Assembly: GCA_944325865.1 (NCBI GenBank)
Contig: CALVBS010000002.1
Span: forward strand, 1-64,000
Origin: Candidatus Gastranaerophilales bacterium
Lineage (GTDB): Bacteria; Cyanobacteriota; Vampirovibrionia; Gastranaerophilales; Gastranaerophilaceae
Length of the DNA stretch: 64,000 nucleotides
Direction of reading: 5' to 3'
Shown: in pieces, positions 31,874 to 41,137 of the stretch
How the letters are laid out: the number at the start of each line of letters is the position of its first letter
Position numbering within the stretch: position 1 is the first letter of the stretch
Made by a program: the position numbers and the translations under genes
Notes under the pieces: model-generated
The model's input: only the letters and a program-made list of their open reading frames with translations
Told to the model about the DNA's origin: nothing
Databases searched by the model: none

Positions 31874-33241
31874 TTAATTATTCAAACTATGGATAGGGGC
31901 AGGTATTCTTCCACCTCTCATAACAAATCCTGCAGCAGAAAGAGTATTCACAGGCATAATAGGAGCTTCCCCGAGGAGTCCTCCGTATGAAACTTTATCA
32001 CCGACTTTTTTACCTGCTGCAGGAATAATCCTAACAGCCGTTGTTTTTTTATTAATCATACCGATAGCCATTTCATCAGCAATAATTCCGGCGATAGTAC
32101 TTGCAGGAGTATCTCCGGGAATAGCAATCATATCAAGTCCAACTGAACAAACACACGTCATAGCTTCAAGCTTATCAAAAGTCAAATAACCGTTAGAGGC
32201 AGCCTCAATCATCCCGGCATCTTCAGATACAGGAATAAATGCTCCGGATAAACCTCCGACATGAGAACTTGCCATAATTCCGCCTTTTTTAACCGCATCA
32301 TTCAACATTGCAAGAGCTGCTGTTGTTCCATGGGCACCAGCATGTTCTAACCCCATAGCCTGAAAGATTCCGGCAACACTGTCCCCTTCGGCAGGTGTCG
32401 GAGCAAGCGACAAGTCAATAATTCCGAATGGAATATCCAGTCTCTTTGCTAGCTTTCTTCCGACAAGTTCTCCCGTAGAGGTAATTTTATATGCAATCTG
32501 TTTTATTTTATTTGCAACTTCAGATAAATCTGCATCCTTTGGCATAGCTTCTATCGCGGCTCTCACAACACCCGGGCCGGAGACACCCACATTTAATGCA
32601 CATTCAGGTTCTCCTATCCCGCAAAAAGCTCCGGCCATAAAAGGATTATCCCCGGCTGAGTTACAAAAACACACGAGCTTTGCCGCACCTATACCGTCAC
32701 GTTCTTTAGTAAGCTCGGCAGACTTCTTAATTATATCAGCCATTTTTAATACGGCATCCATATTTATGCCCGCTTTTGAACTTGCAAGATTGATTGATGA
32801 ACAGAGCATTTCGGTTTTAGCAAGAGCTTCCGGAATACTATCAATTAAAAGGTCATCTCCCCTTGTACAGCCTTTCTCTACAAGTGCCGAGAAACCGCCT
32901 ATAAAATTTACACCTACATCTTTTGCAGCTCTGTCCAAAGTTTGTGCAATCTTTACATAATCAGGGTTTTTACAGGATTCGCCTACTAACGAAATCGGAG
33001 TCACTGAAATTCTTTTATTAATAATCGGAATAGAATAATCATTTTCCAGCTCATTTGCATATTCAACAAGATTTCTGGCGTAATATTTAATCTTATTATA
33101 AATATTATCGCACACAACGTTAACATCGTTATCAGCACAATCTCTAAGACTCAATGCCAAAGTCACAGTCCTGATATCAAGATTGTGCAGCTTAATCATA
33201 TTAATTGTTTCTAAAATATTATTCTCGTTAATTATCGCCAA
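31874..33241 (-). CDS. UPF0210/DUF711 (PFL-family) protein
   Basis: 455 residues matching the conserved UPF0210 family across its length: [20 protein letters not shown] at the start, [49 protein letters not shown], and [19 protein letters not shown]. The family has a known fold but no firmly established reaction. The TTG at 33241 fits family N-termini and overlaps the previous gene by 14 bases, so it is probably the last gene of the motor-pair transcript. No direct link between them is known. Confidence 0.88.
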   Translation of the reverse strand: MAIINENNILETINMIKLHNLDIRTVTLALSLRDCADNDVNVVCDNIYNKIKYYARNLVEYANELENDYSIPIINKRISVTPISLVGESCKNPDYVKIAQTLDRAAKDVGVNFIGGFSALVEKGCTRGDDLLIDSIPEALAKTEMLCSSINLASSKAGINMDAVLKMADIIKKSAELTKERDGIGAAKLVCFCNSAGDNPFMAGAFCGIGEPECALNVGVSGPGVVRAAIEAMPKDADLSEVANKIKQIAYKITSTGELVGRKLAKRLDIPFGIIDLSLAPTPAEGDSVAGIFQAMGLEHAGAHGTTAALAMLNDAVKKGGIMASSHVGGLSGAFIPVSEDAGMIEAASNGYLTFDKLEAMTCVCSVGLDMIAIPGDTPASTIAGIIADEMAIGMINKKTTAVRIIPAAGKKVGDKVSYGGLLGEAPIMPVNTLSAAGFVMRGGRIPAPIHSLNN

Positions 33242-33929
33242 AACTTAACCCGAACACTTTCGTCAGAGTATTTCCCTGTACTCTTAATTTCAATTCCACA
33301 CGTCTGCTTTTTGCATAATCCTCTTTTCCGTCAGGAGTAAGTACAGGTTCTGCAAAACTTCTGCCCTCGACAGTTAACAGATTTCTTAAAATTTTATCAT
33401 ATTTCTTGTCATAAGGTGTTTTAAAAATATACTGCTCGACAGCATTAGCTCTTAATAAGCTCAATTCCATATTTTTGGAAAATTGTTCATTCGGAGTTTT
33501 TAATCCTGCATAAGACTGAGAATCAGTATGCCCCTGAACAATAATATTTGCAACGTTATCAGCAAGTTCTTTTTTGGAAAAAATTGTATCCATATATATA
33601 GGAACGAACTTATCAAGATATTTTCTACCTTTTTCAGAAAGCGTATAACTTCCGACTTCAAACAATTCCAAATCGGAAATTTTTACGTTGCCTGTCAGCT
33701 TATCCACTTCGGCTTCAATATCAGCCTCTTTAAGTTTTTCAGCCATTTGCTTTGCGGCTTCCATCTGAGTCTGCTGTAAATCAATAGTCTGCTGGGTAAA
33801 TCCAGTCATAGCAAGTACAAATAAAGTCATAAAAATAATTGCCAGACCGAGCAGTAAGTCTGCCATAGTAGTCCAGAATATATTATTATTTTCATCTTCT
33901 AAATTTTTTTTTCTGCTATATATACCCAA
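33228..33929 (-). CDS. MotB/ZorB-like protein with OmpA-type domain
   Basis: 233 residues. A short cytoplasmic N-terminus is followed by one transmembrane helix (about 18-42, [20 protein letters not shown]) whose Asp is the proton-carrying residue position of MotB/ZorB. A coiled linker and an OmpA/MotB peptidoglycan-binding domain follow ([37 protein letters not shown]). It should form a stator complex with the upstream three-helix protein. TTG start with GGAGAG five bases upstream. No flagellar or Zorya effector genes (zorC, zorD, zorE) are beside it. Confidence 0.82.
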   Translation of the reverse strand: MGIYSRKKNLEDENNNIFWTTMADLLLGLAIIFMTLFVLAMTGFTQQTIDLQQTQMEAAKQMAEKLKEADIEAEVDKLTGNVKISDLELFEVGSYTLSEKGRKYLDKFVPIYMDTIFSKKELADNVANIIVQGHTDSQSYAGLKTPNEQFSKNMELSLLRANAVEQYIFKTPYDKKYDKILRNLLTVEGRSFAEPVLTPDGKEDYAKSRRVELKLRVQGNTLTKVFGLSFGDN

Positions 33930-33940
33930 TGTTCTCTCCG

Positions 33941-34846
33941 TTAAAATAATTCGTCAACAGAATCTTTTTTACTCGACTTTGCGACTTCTTTCATTTGTTT
34001 ATTCATAAGATTCATACCAAAAATAAGGTTTTCTAAATACGGAACAAGATTACCGGCAATGCCTGAATTGAGTGCAATTTTAAAGTCATTAGGCAATCCT
34101 GAAATAATATGCTGAAGAGCATTGTTTTGAATCTTCGTCTCTCTCAAAAGTTCAAACAGGAATTTTTCGGACGAAATATTATCAAACAATCTGGAAATAA
34201 CATTTTGAACAGCATACATTGGCTTTCTGCAAAGCATGTTATATGCAATCTTTTCATAAATAATGAAAAATATTGAAGAACCAACCGCAAATACAGAAAC
34301 AAGAGCCGCAACCTGCATTGAACTCATCAATCCGGCAACAGATGAAATTGTAGCTTCCTGAGAAGAAAAATCCACTCTTCCAAAGGCGATTGCGATATTC
34401 AAGAATGTAAATAAAGGGCCGAAACCTGTAAGAATTGTTGAAACTGACTGCATAAATTTATAGTTATATTTTGAGGTAACAAGAGTTTCTTCATCAAAAA
34501 AATACAGAGGATCAACAGTAGTTTGAATATTCTGTACCGTCGAAGAAACTTCTTTATATGTCAGATGGTTATTTTGCCCTTTCAGAGCTACCGACTCCGA
34601 AAATACAAGAGTATTTTTAAACTCCATCCATGCGTTAGCTATATAAGGATTTGACATCATCCATTCATCAATCTCTTTGAATCTGAAATTCAAATCGCTT
34701 TTTTTATACTGGCTTATAAAATTATAAAAAATTTTTAAATTTTTATTTACAAAATTATATTTTGTAACACAGAATATCAACGATGAAATGAATGTTATAA
34801 GAACAATCATAATCGGAATATCCGTAAATATTTGCAACAAATTCAT
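33941..34846 (-). CDS. MotA/ExbB/ZorA-like proton channel subunit
   Basis: About 301 residues. Three predicted transmembrane helices (about 10-30, 142-165, 180-205: VSTILTGFGPLFTFLNIAIA, MQVAALVSVFAVGSSIFFII) in the ExbB/ZorA arrangement, with a cytoplasmic loop between the first two. Its C-terminal cytoplasmic tail is much shorter than that of defence ZorA proteins. Gene order A then B, 11 bases apart, matches a motor pair driven by proton flow. ATG 34846 has GGAG eight bases upstream. What the motor drives is unknown. Confidence 0.8.
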   Translation of the reverse strand: MNLLQIFTDIPIMIVLITFISSLIFCVTKYNFVNKNLKIFYNFISQYKKSDLNFRFKEIDEWMMSNPYIANAWMEFKNTLVFSESVALKGQNNHLTYKEVSSTVQNIQTTVDPLYFFDEETLVTSKYNYKFMQSVSTILTGFGPLFTFLNIAIAFGRVDFSSQEATISSVAGLMSSMQVAALVSVFAVGSSIFFIIYEKIAYNMLCRKPMYAVQNVISRLFDNISSEKFLFELLRETKIQNNALQHIISGLPNDFKIALNSGIAGNLVPYLENLIFGMNLMNKQMKEVAKSSKKDSVDELF

Positions 34847-34916
34847 ACACAAATCTCCATTCTAATGAAAATTTTAACATAGCTATAATCAGCCGGCAAA
34901 ATAATAACATTTCTTA

Positions 34917-34951
34917 AAAAAGGCAAGACAAATATCTGCCCTGCCTTTTAT
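34917..34951 (-). terminator. Terminator downstream of trxB
   Basis: AAAGGCA pairs with TGCCTTT around a loop of about 15 bases, with a T-run on the minus strand, 18 bases after the trxB stop. Confidence 0.7.
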
Positions 34952-34968
34952 TTGCATAAAGAATATTT

Positions 34969-35913
34969 TTAAACCTTTTGTGGAACATCTTTCAGTGATT
35001 CAATAAATTTAACGGCGTAAACTGCACCAACAGCACCATCCGCAGCAGCAGTGATAACCTGTCTCAACGGAGTTTTTCTAACATCCCCGACAGCATAAAC
35101 CCCTTCAATAGATGTTTTCATTGTTTCATCCGTAATAATAAAACCGCCGGCATCCTGTTCTACCTGTCCTGAGAAGTTCTCAACATTCGGAACTATTCCG
35201 ATATAAGGGAAAACTCCGTTTACAGAGAGATTGGAGATTTCTTTTGATTTAACATTCTCCAATACAACGGTATGCACCAGATCGTCACCCTTTATTTCTT
35301 TAACTACACTGTTCCAGATAAATTCCAGCTTTTCATTTTTAAAAGCACGCTCCTGTACTATCTTATCAGCACGAAGTTCATCACGCCTGTGGATAACATA
35401 AACTTTTTCCGCAAATTTTGTAAGATACATTGCTTCTTCCACAGCAGAATTTCCGCCGCCGACTACAGCAACAGTCTTACCGTTATAAAAAGCTCCGTCA
35501 CAAACGGCACAATAACTTACACCGCGGCCGACAAATTCCTTTTCCCCCGGCACTCCCAATTTCATAGGCTGTGCACCTGTAGCAATTATAACAGTTTTTG
35601 CTTTAAATTCCGCTTCTTTTGTAACAATAACTTTCGAATTCGAAACTAAATCGACGCGTTCAATTTCTTGCATAGGGAATTTTTGAACACCGAATTTATC
35701 GGCATGTTCTTCAAATTTCTCCATTAAATCATATCCGCCGATAATAGGAAATCCAGGATAGTTTTCCAGTTCAAGATAATTAGATGGCTGTCCTCCCATC
35801 ATACTAATATCAATAAGTGCGGTAGAAACAGCACCCCTGCTTGCATAAATTGCTGCTGCGAGCCCTGCAGGGCCGCCGCCTAAAATAACAGTATCAAATT
35901 CATAAGTTTGCAT
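34969..35913 (-). CDS. trxB: Thioredoxin reductase
   Basis: 314 residues. FAD-binding VILGGGPAGLAAAIYASRG at the N-terminus, the redox-active CAVC in YCAVCDGAFYNG (about 136-139), NADPH-binding VAVVGGGNSAVEEAMYL, and the C-terminal GVYAVGDVRKTPLRQVITAA are all present, as in low-molecular-weight TrxB. It keeps thioredoxin reduced using NADPH. It follows the small exported protein at 35930 by 16 bases with a GAGGAAA site. Confidence 0.95.
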   Translation of the reverse strand: MQTYEFDTVILGGGPAGLAAAIYASRGAVSTALIDISMMGGQPSNYLELENYPGFPIIGGYDLMEKFEEHADKFGVQKFPMQEIERVDLVSNSKVIVTKEAEFKAKTVIIATGAQPMKLGVPGEKEFVGRGVSYCAVCDGAFYNGKTVAVVGGGNSAVEEAMYLTKFAEKVYVIHRRDELRADKIVQERAFKNEKLEFIWNSVVKEIKGDDLVHTVVLENVKSKEISNLSVNGVFPYIGIVPNVENFSGQVEQDAGGFIITDETMKTSIEGVYAVGDVRKTPLRQVITAAADGAVGAVYAVKFIESLKDVPQKV

Positions 35914-35929
35914 TTATTTTCCTCTACTC

Positions 35930-36430
35930 CTATTCTAATACGTCTGATCCGGAGATTTTTTCACCATAAAGCTCATATTCGGCATTTTTTGCATTTAAGA
36001 CAGCCTCATTTGCAGAAGAGTATGTCACAAGCGACAAAGTATTTGTCCCTTTGAATGAATCTCCGCTAATAGTAATTTCAACACAATCTGTAAGCTTCTG
36101 ATTATTATAATCCCCTACTTTTGTAAATTTTACCGTATTTTTATTTACATAACTAACGTTAATTGATGCACTTGCACCGGTAAACGGATTACTTAAATTT
36201 ATGACGTCATTTTGTCGTGACAGGTTCCATATATCAACACTTGTTTGCTTAAAATTTGCGGGGCTGTCGGTATTTTTTAGTTTTGCACTAACCCGCCATG
36301 TCCCCATAAGAGCCGCCGGAACCTCTCTGGCCAAAGACACTCCAGCCTGTAATACAGTTTGAGGCTCAGCAAATACCATCCCTTGAAACATTAATGTTAA
36401 TAAAATTATTCCCGACAAAACTCTAAGCAT
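35930..36430 (-). CDS. Exported hypothetical protein
   Basis: About 166 residues. Signal peptide in the first 22 (LRVLSGIILLTLMFQGMVFA, cut before EPQ). The rest reads as a strand-rich domain of alternating polar and hydrophobic residues (GTWRVSAKLKNTDSPANFKQ, ASINVSYVNKNTVKF), perhaps a small beta barrel or sandwich in the periplasm. The GTWRV start recalls lipocalin-like folds but this is weak. ATG 36430 is placed by AAGG upstream; GTG 36436 is in frame. It lies ahead of trxB on one transcript. Confidence 0.75.
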   Translation of the reverse strand: MLRVLSGIILLTLMFQGMVFAEPQTVLQAGVSLAREVPAALMGTWRVSAKLKNTDSPANFKQTSVDIWNLSRQNDVINLSNPFTGASASINVSYVNKNTVKFTKVGDYNNQKLTDCVEITISGDSFKGTNTLSLVTYSSANEAVLNAKNAEYELYGEKISGSDVLE

Positions 36431-36619
36431 ATACACCTTATTAATTATTAAAACATAAATATCAACTTATAGCAATTTAAGAATTTTTGCGATACACTTA
36501 AGTTGTAAATTGTATTATTAATAATTGTTAAATTTATAGTAAATTATGGCAATATATTTTTTCATACGATTTACTATAAGTACTACAATTAAAAAATACA
36601 AAAAAACAAAGGAGAAAAA

Positions 36620-36973
36620 ATGATTAACAAAATAGCATTTACAGGCAGAGAAACAATGCTTACAAAAGGAATTGAAAACGGTATTGAAAAAGGTGCAAAA
36701 ACAATACATGAATATATCGGTGCAGACAAAATTTTTGATAATATACATGCCAGTGAACTCGGCAGAGCAAAAGATTCAGCATACGTAAGTCCATTCCTTC
36801 CTACAGGTGTAGAAAAAGTACGTGACAAAGGCTTGTTTGAACAAATTTCCGATGTAGTTAGTGCAATTAAAGCTAAAAATCAACCAGTACAGGAAACATC
36901 TGCAGATAAACTCGCAAAAAGCTATGCACTTTCACACGGAACACCGGAAGGTAACATTAATCTTATCGGTTAA
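36620..36973 (+). CDS. Small hypothetical protein ending in NLIG
   Basis: 117 residues with AAAGGAG upstream and a 16-bp-stem terminator after it, so a well-formed single gene. No family recognised. It begins MINKIAFTGRETMLTKGIEN and ends EGNINLIG; the Ile-Gly terminus and the early F-T-G recall the protein at 3286-3576. The middle is polar and partly helical. Function unknown; likely a lineage-specific protein. Confidence 0.78.
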   Translation: MINKIAFTGRETMLTKGIENGIEKGAKTIHEYIGADKIFDNIHASELGRAKDSAYVSPFLPTGVEKVRDKGLFEQISDVVSAIKAKNQPVQETSADKLAKSYALSHGTPEGNINLIG

Positions 36974-36991
36974 TTAATAAAAACAATATTC

Positions 36992-37027
36992 AACAAAAGA
37001 GATTCTTTAAAAAGAATCTCTTTTGTT
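36992..37027. terminator. Bidirectional terminator, 16-bp perfect stem
   Basis: AACAAAAGAGATTCTT and its exact complement around loop TAAA, with T-runs on both strands, between the small gene and pgi. Confidence 0.92.
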
Positions 37028-37052
37028 TTTATATCTATCACCTAACATCAAT

Positions 37053-38441
37053 TTAAACTGAGGCCATTCTCTCTTGAAGCATATGAGCTGATTCTTCATA
37101 ACCGTCACGGCCCATTAATGCATAAGTATAATTTTTAGCCTGCTCAACTCCGGGCTGATCAAAAGTATTGATATTATATAATTCACCTGCTATTGCAGTT
37201 TGAACCTCAAACATATATAAAAGTTGTCCAATATTATATGCATCAACTTTAGGTAAATAAATTGACACATTAGGTCTGCCGTAATCGGATATTGCAACTC
37301 TTGTGGAGTCAGCTTCCGCATTAATAAGCTGATTCATTGTTTTGCCGCCGAGATATCTTATACCCGTGTATTCAAAAATATTCGGAATATCAAGGGTATT
37401 ATCAAATTCTTCTACCCGAATAAATGTAATCAATTTATCATTAGGGCCTTCATTGTATAATTGAATTTGTGAATGTTGATCGGTTGCCCCCAGAGCCTTA
37501 ATTGGAGTAGGACCTATATGCACATCATTACCGGACTTATCTTTATTTTTGCCGAGGGATTCTGCCCATAACTGGGCGTACCAGTCCGAAACATATTTCA
37601 ACCTGCTGGAATAAGGCATCATAACCGAAAGTTTTTTACCCTTTTTGGTATCCATTAAATAATGAATTAAAGCATTTTGAGCTGCGATATTTTCATTAAT
37701 ATCCGTATTTTTCAAAGCTAAATCCATATCTTTGATACCATTAACTATTGCATCGATATCAATTCCGACAAGAGCAAACGGCAATAAACCTACTGCCGAA
37801 AATACAGAAAATCGTCCGCCGACATCATCGGGAACGACAAAAGTTTTATAACCTTCCTGCTCTGCAATTTGTCTTAAGACACCCGTTCTTTTATCAGTTG
37901 TTGCCACTACATTATATCTGTAGTTATCTCCGAGTTCTTTTTCCAGACGGTCTTTCACTATCATAAACTGTGACATAGTTTCTGCTGTAGAACCCGATTT
38001 TGTAATGACATTAACAAGGGTTTTACTCAAATCCAGAATATCTAAAAGTCCCGTCATTGTATCAGGATCAATATTGTCCAGAAAGAAAATCTTTGGCAAA
38101 CCTTCTCTTTGTTCGTCAGATAGAAGATTCCAGTAAGGTTTTAAAAGGGCTTCGGTAACCGCAATACCGCCAAGTGCTGAACCGCCAATACCGAGAACAA
38201 GAATATTTTCAAATCTGTCTTTTACCATAGCGGCATATTCTTTAACATACCAGAGGGTTTCTTCATTATAACCTAAATTCATCCACTGAAGCCATTGCCC
38301 GGGCTTATCTTTACGTTTATTCAAATCAACGATTATATCTTTAATTTTTTCTTGATAAGCTGCAAATTCACTTTGAAGATGTAAACCGTTGTCTTCACCA
38401 ACAACCATTGCATCAGCGTTTTTGTAGTTTAATTTTAACAT
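37053..38441 (-). CDS. pgi: Glucose-6-phosphate isomerase
   Basis: About 462 residues. Interconverts glucose-6-phosphate and fructose-6-phosphate. LGIGGSALGGIAVTEALL, ITKSGSTAETMSQFMIVKDR, DDVGGRFSVFSAVGLLPFAL and GATDQHSQIQLYNEGP carry the sugar-phosphate binding loops and catalytic Glu/His. The start at 38441 (MLKLNYKNADAM) has AGAGGGG seven bases upstream; an upstream in-frame ATG at 38504 would add 21 unlikely residues. It links the maltodextrin enzymes here with glycolysis. Confidence 0.95.
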   Translation of the reverse strand: MLKLNYKNADAMVVGEDNGLHLQSEFAAYQEKIKDIIVDLNKRKDKPGQWLQWMNLGYNEETLWYVKEYAAMVKDRFENILVLGIGGSALGGIAVTEALLKPYWNLLSDEQREGLPKIFFLDNIDPDTMTGLLDILDLSKTLVNVITKSGSTAETMSQFMIVKDRLEKELGDNYRYNVVATTDKRTGVLRQIAEQEGYKTFVVPDDVGGRFSVFSAVGLLPFALVGIDIDAIVNGIKDMDLALKNTDINENIAAQNALIHYLMDTKKGKKLSVMMPYSSRLKYVSDWYAQLWAESLGKNKDKSGNDVHIGPTPIKALGATDQHSQIQLYNEGPNDKLITFIRVEEFDNTLDIPNIFEYTGIRYLGGKTMNQLINAEADSTRVAISDYGRPNVSIYLPKVDAYNIGQLLYMFEVQTAIAGELYNINTFDQPGVEQAKNYTYALMGRDGYEESAHMLQERMASV

Positions 38442-38581
38442 TTTTGCCCCTCTTAAAAATAACCTTTCTATAACCTTATTATCATAAATATATTTCGGAT
38501 TCAATACACGTTGGTGCTACACTTATTGTATGTGCTAAAAGGCAAAAAACAAGGTAAAAACTTTTTAAATTTAATAAATAT

Positions 38582-39247
38582 TTACCACGGATAATCGTCT
38601 TTAAATTCCCAGTTATCATATAACATTAACAAAGGCGTGCACATTTTTGAGTTCTTACAATAATTAAATGCATCCTCCCTGCTGTTAATAGGACTAAACA
38701 TCTGAGGACCAATTATCATTTTTTCTCCAAAGTTTCCAAAATACATAACACGTTGATCTCGTCTTTCACAAATATTAAAACCAAATCTATCGACACCGTT
38801 TTGATTTGGTTTATTATCACCGTTTACGTCATAATCAAATGTCATACAACCACCATTCCAGACATCTAATGTGGAACCATCGGCCAGATATATTTTGGCA
38901 TTTTGATTAACACCACTGCTATTTGTAGATCTTTCAATCTTTAAAGTTTTTACATATGGTGCATAATAAGTTTCCCAGTATTTTTTTGTTTCATTAAAAT
39001 TTTTAAGCCCTTGATTGTCGGAGTCTTCATCTCTTAAATTTCCTGATCTTGACCAGTATTCAATTTCACCGTATTGATTTTGAGAAAGAAGGATTGCCTG
39101 ATACATCTGGCTGTAGAACTTTTTTAACTTAACAGAAGTTTCTTTTCTGTGCTGCTTTTGAATTAATGCAGGCAGAGTCATTGCTGCAACTATGCCGATA
39201 ATTCCGAGAGTAATCAAAACTTCAGCCAATGTAAACGCTTTTCTCAT
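38582..39247 (-). CDS. Type IV prepilin-like protein (module B)
   Basis: 221 residues. Leader MRKA precedes FTLAEVLITLGIIGIVAAMT. ATG 39247 has GGAGGA seven bases upstream; the longer frame to 39370 runs into the regulator and is not credible. The globular part has FDYDVNGDNKPNQNGVDRFG, the clearest copy of the shared D-x-N-G-x-x-K-P-N-x-x-G-x-D motif, several Cys (CMTFDY, NICERR, YCKNSKMC) and an aromatic C-terminus. A TTGCAT-17-TATAAT promoter and a 16-bp perfect palindrome lie upstream, between it and the divergent XRE gene. Confidence 0.9.
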   Translation of the reverse strand: MRKAFTLAEVLITLGIIGIVAAMTLPALIQKQHRKETSVKLKKFYSQMYQAILLSQNQYGEIEYWSRSGNLRDEDSDNQGLKNFNETKKYWETYYAPYVKTLKIERSTNSSGVNQNAKIYLADGSTLDVWNGGCMTFDYDVNGDNKPNQNGVDRFGFNICERRDQRVMYFGNFGEKMIIGPQMFSPINSREDAFNYCKNSKMCTPLLMLYDNWEFKDDYPW

Positions 39248-39265
39248 AAATAAATCCTCCACATT

Positions 39266-39281
39266 CCTGTATATATACAGG
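39266..39281. promoter_or_regulatory. Perfect palindrome CCTGTATATATACAGG (module B operator)
   Basis: It sits just after the predicted prepilin transcription start and before its Shine-Dalgarno. A partial copy (CTGTATGTAT, 39308-39317) overlaps the regulator start. This arrangement suits repression by the adjacent XRE protein. Confidence 0.6.
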
Positions 39282-39292
39282 GAATTAATATT

Positions 39293-39321
39293 ATTATACG
39301 GCTTAAACTGTATGTATGCAA
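39293..39321 (-). promoter_or_regulatory. Prepilin promoter of module B
   Basis: TTGCAT (39321-39316), 17-base spacer, TATAAT (39298-39293). The -35 box overlaps the start codon of the divergent regulator. Confidence 0.6.
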
Positions 39322-39591
39322 TATAAAAATGAAAAAACTTTACATTTAATAAAACAATTCGGGCAAACATTGCAAGATAAACGAATCGCAGAAATCAAAA
39401 AGTCTCAAACCCTTCTTGCCTATGAGTATGAACTTGATTCTGGAAATTTAAGCCGTATTGAAAACGGAAAAATAGATCCTAAATTAACCATGTTATGGAG
39501 AATAGCAGAAGCACTTGGAATACCATTATCAGAGCTTATCAAATCTCTTGAAGACAGGTTAGGCAACGATTTTCATATTACAGAACAGTAA
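39316..39591 (+). CDS. XRE-family regulator divergent from a prepilin (module B)
   Basis: 91 residues: a single helix-turn-helix with a short N-terminal extension. FGQTLQDKRIAEIKKSQTLL, then YEYELDSGNLSRIENGKIDP is the recognition region, and WRIAEALGIPLSELIKSLED closes the domain. Divergent from the module B prepilin with only 68 bases between starts. Its last 14 bases overlap the end of the convergent amino-acid permease gene. Little space exists for a leader and no Shine-Dalgarno is clear. Confidence 0.83.
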   Translation: MQYKNEKTLHLIKQFGQTLQDKRIAEIKKSQTLLAYEYELDSGNLSRIENGKIDPKLTMLWRIAEALGIPLSELIKSLEDRLGNDFHITEQ

Positions 39592-41137
39592 TTTTTTCGG
39601 CTTTTTTCTGCATTTTGTTTCTTTTTTCTTCTTCAAGACGTTTTTGTGCGTAACCGTAAGACGCATATATAAGTATGCCCATAATCAACCAGAGCGGGAA
39701 ATACAAAGAAGAAGTTTTTAAAAATTTCATTGAATAAATCATCAGTCCGCCGCAGGTCAAAATTCCAAGAATAGGGAACGTAGGACAAAACGGAACTTTA
39801 AAAGGTCTTTCTCTTTCCGGATCCGTTTTTCTTAAAATTAAAACTGCAATACAAATAATTATAAATGAAGTAAATGTTCCAAAATTACAAAGTTCAGCAG
39901 AAATATTCAAATCCATAAACAGTGAACAAACAATAACAACAATACCGGAAATCCAGGTAAGTACATGAGGAGTCCTGAATTTTTTATGAATTAATCTCAA
40001 AGATTTTGGTAAAAATCTGTCACGACTCATCGCATACAAAATTCTGGTTGTACCTAATTGATAAATTAAAAGCACTGAAGTTAATGCACACAATGCACCA
40101 ATAGAAATCAATCCGGCAAACCAATCTTTTCCGATAGCTCTCATTGCATGAGCAATAGGAGCCTGAATATCGATATGTCCGAGCGGAACATTTCCGGTCA
40201 AAACAAGAGCCACACAAACATAAAGAATTGTACATATTATCAAAGTTCCAAGAATTGCAATAGGCAAATCTCTTTGAGGATTTTCCGTTTCTTCAGCGGT
40301 AGTTGAAATAGCATCAAACCCGATATATGCAAAGAAAATCAAAAATGCACCCATAAAAATTCCTTCAAACCCGTTCGGTGCAAAAGGAACCCAATTTTCC
40401 GGCTTTACATAAAAAGCACCGACAACAATGAAAGAAAGTATCATAAACATATTCACCGCAACCATAACACTCGCAAAACGGGTTGATTCTTTAACTCCTT
40501 TAATCAAAAGTACAGTCAATGCAAGCACAATAAATATTGCCGGAAGATTGATTGCAACAGGAATTTTATCAAATAAATACGGCATTTGTGTATGCGGATC
40601 CAGCCCGTATTTATCACAGTATGAAAGCATAAACCTGTAATCGTTTCTCAGCCACAGAGGGAAATTAATTATAAATGCCGGAAGGATATGCTTAAATCCT
40701 TTTAAAAATTGAACAAAATATCCGGTCCATGCACATGCAACGGTAATATTCCCGATGGCATATTCCAACATTAAAATCCATCCGACCATCCAGGCCATAA
40801 ATTCTCCCATAGTGGCATAAGTATAGGTATAAGCACTTCCGGCAACAGGAATCATTGCAGCAATTTCACTGTAACATAGTGCTGAAAAGACGCATGCAAC
40901 TGCAGCCATTACCATGGAAATTATAATAGCAGGTCCTGCACCAACGCCTTCAGGACCGCCCTGAATTGCAGTACCTATAATTGTAAAGATACCGGTACCA
41001 ACCACCGCACCTATACCGATTACAATTAAATCAAAAACATTCAATGTTTTTTTTAATTCTGACTTTTTACTTGTTGCAATAAGTTCATCGGGGCTTCTTT
41101 TAGTCAGCATATTTGCTATTATATTTTTAATATCCAT
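39578..41137 (-). CDS. APC-family amino-acid permease, copy 2
   Basis: 519 residues with about twelve transmembrane helices. Helix 1 carries IGAVVGTGIFTIIGTA, the unwound G-x-G substrate site of the APC superfamily; YTYATMGEFMAWMVGW and FFAYIGFDAISTTAEETENP are typical of cationic amino-acid transporter-like members. It likely exchanges or imports amino acids at the inner membrane; the substrate is unknown. It begins one base after the stop of its close paralogue at 41138, so the pair is a tandem duplication transcribed together. Confidence 0.9.
   Translation of the reverse strand: MDIKNIIANMLTKRSPDELIATSKKSELKKTLNVFDLIVIGIGAVVGTGIFTIIGTAIQGGPEGVGAGPAIIISMVMAAVACVFSALCYSEIAAMIPVAGSAYTYTYATMGEFMAWMVGWILMLEYAIGNITVACAWTGYFVQFLKGFKHILPAFIINFPLWLRNDYRFMLSYCDKYGLDPHTQMPYLFDKIPVAINLPAIFIVLALTVLLIKGVKESTRFASVMVAVNMFMILSFIVVGAFYVKPENWVPFAPNGFEGIFMGAFLIFFAYIGFDAISTTAEETENPQRDLPIAILGTLIICTILYVCVALVLTGNVPLGHIDIQAPIAHAMRAIGKDWFAGLISIGALCALTSVLLIYQLGTTRILYAMSRDRFLPKSLRLIHKKFRTPHVLTWISGIVVIVCSLFMDLNISAELCNFGTFTSFIIICIAVLILRKTDPERERPFKVPFCPTFPILGILTCGGLMIYSMKFLKTSSLYFPLWLIMGILIYASYGYAQKRLEEEKRNKMQKKAEKITVL

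Noticed and set aside
33228-34846. Zorya anti-phage system
   Set aside because: Only ZorA/ZorB-like genes are present, the ZorA tail is short, and no zorC, zorD or zorE lies beside them.
39247-39370. Longer start for the module B prepilin
   Set aside because: It would overlap the divergent regulator and bury the prepilin leader 41 residues inside; the GGAGGA site favours 39247.
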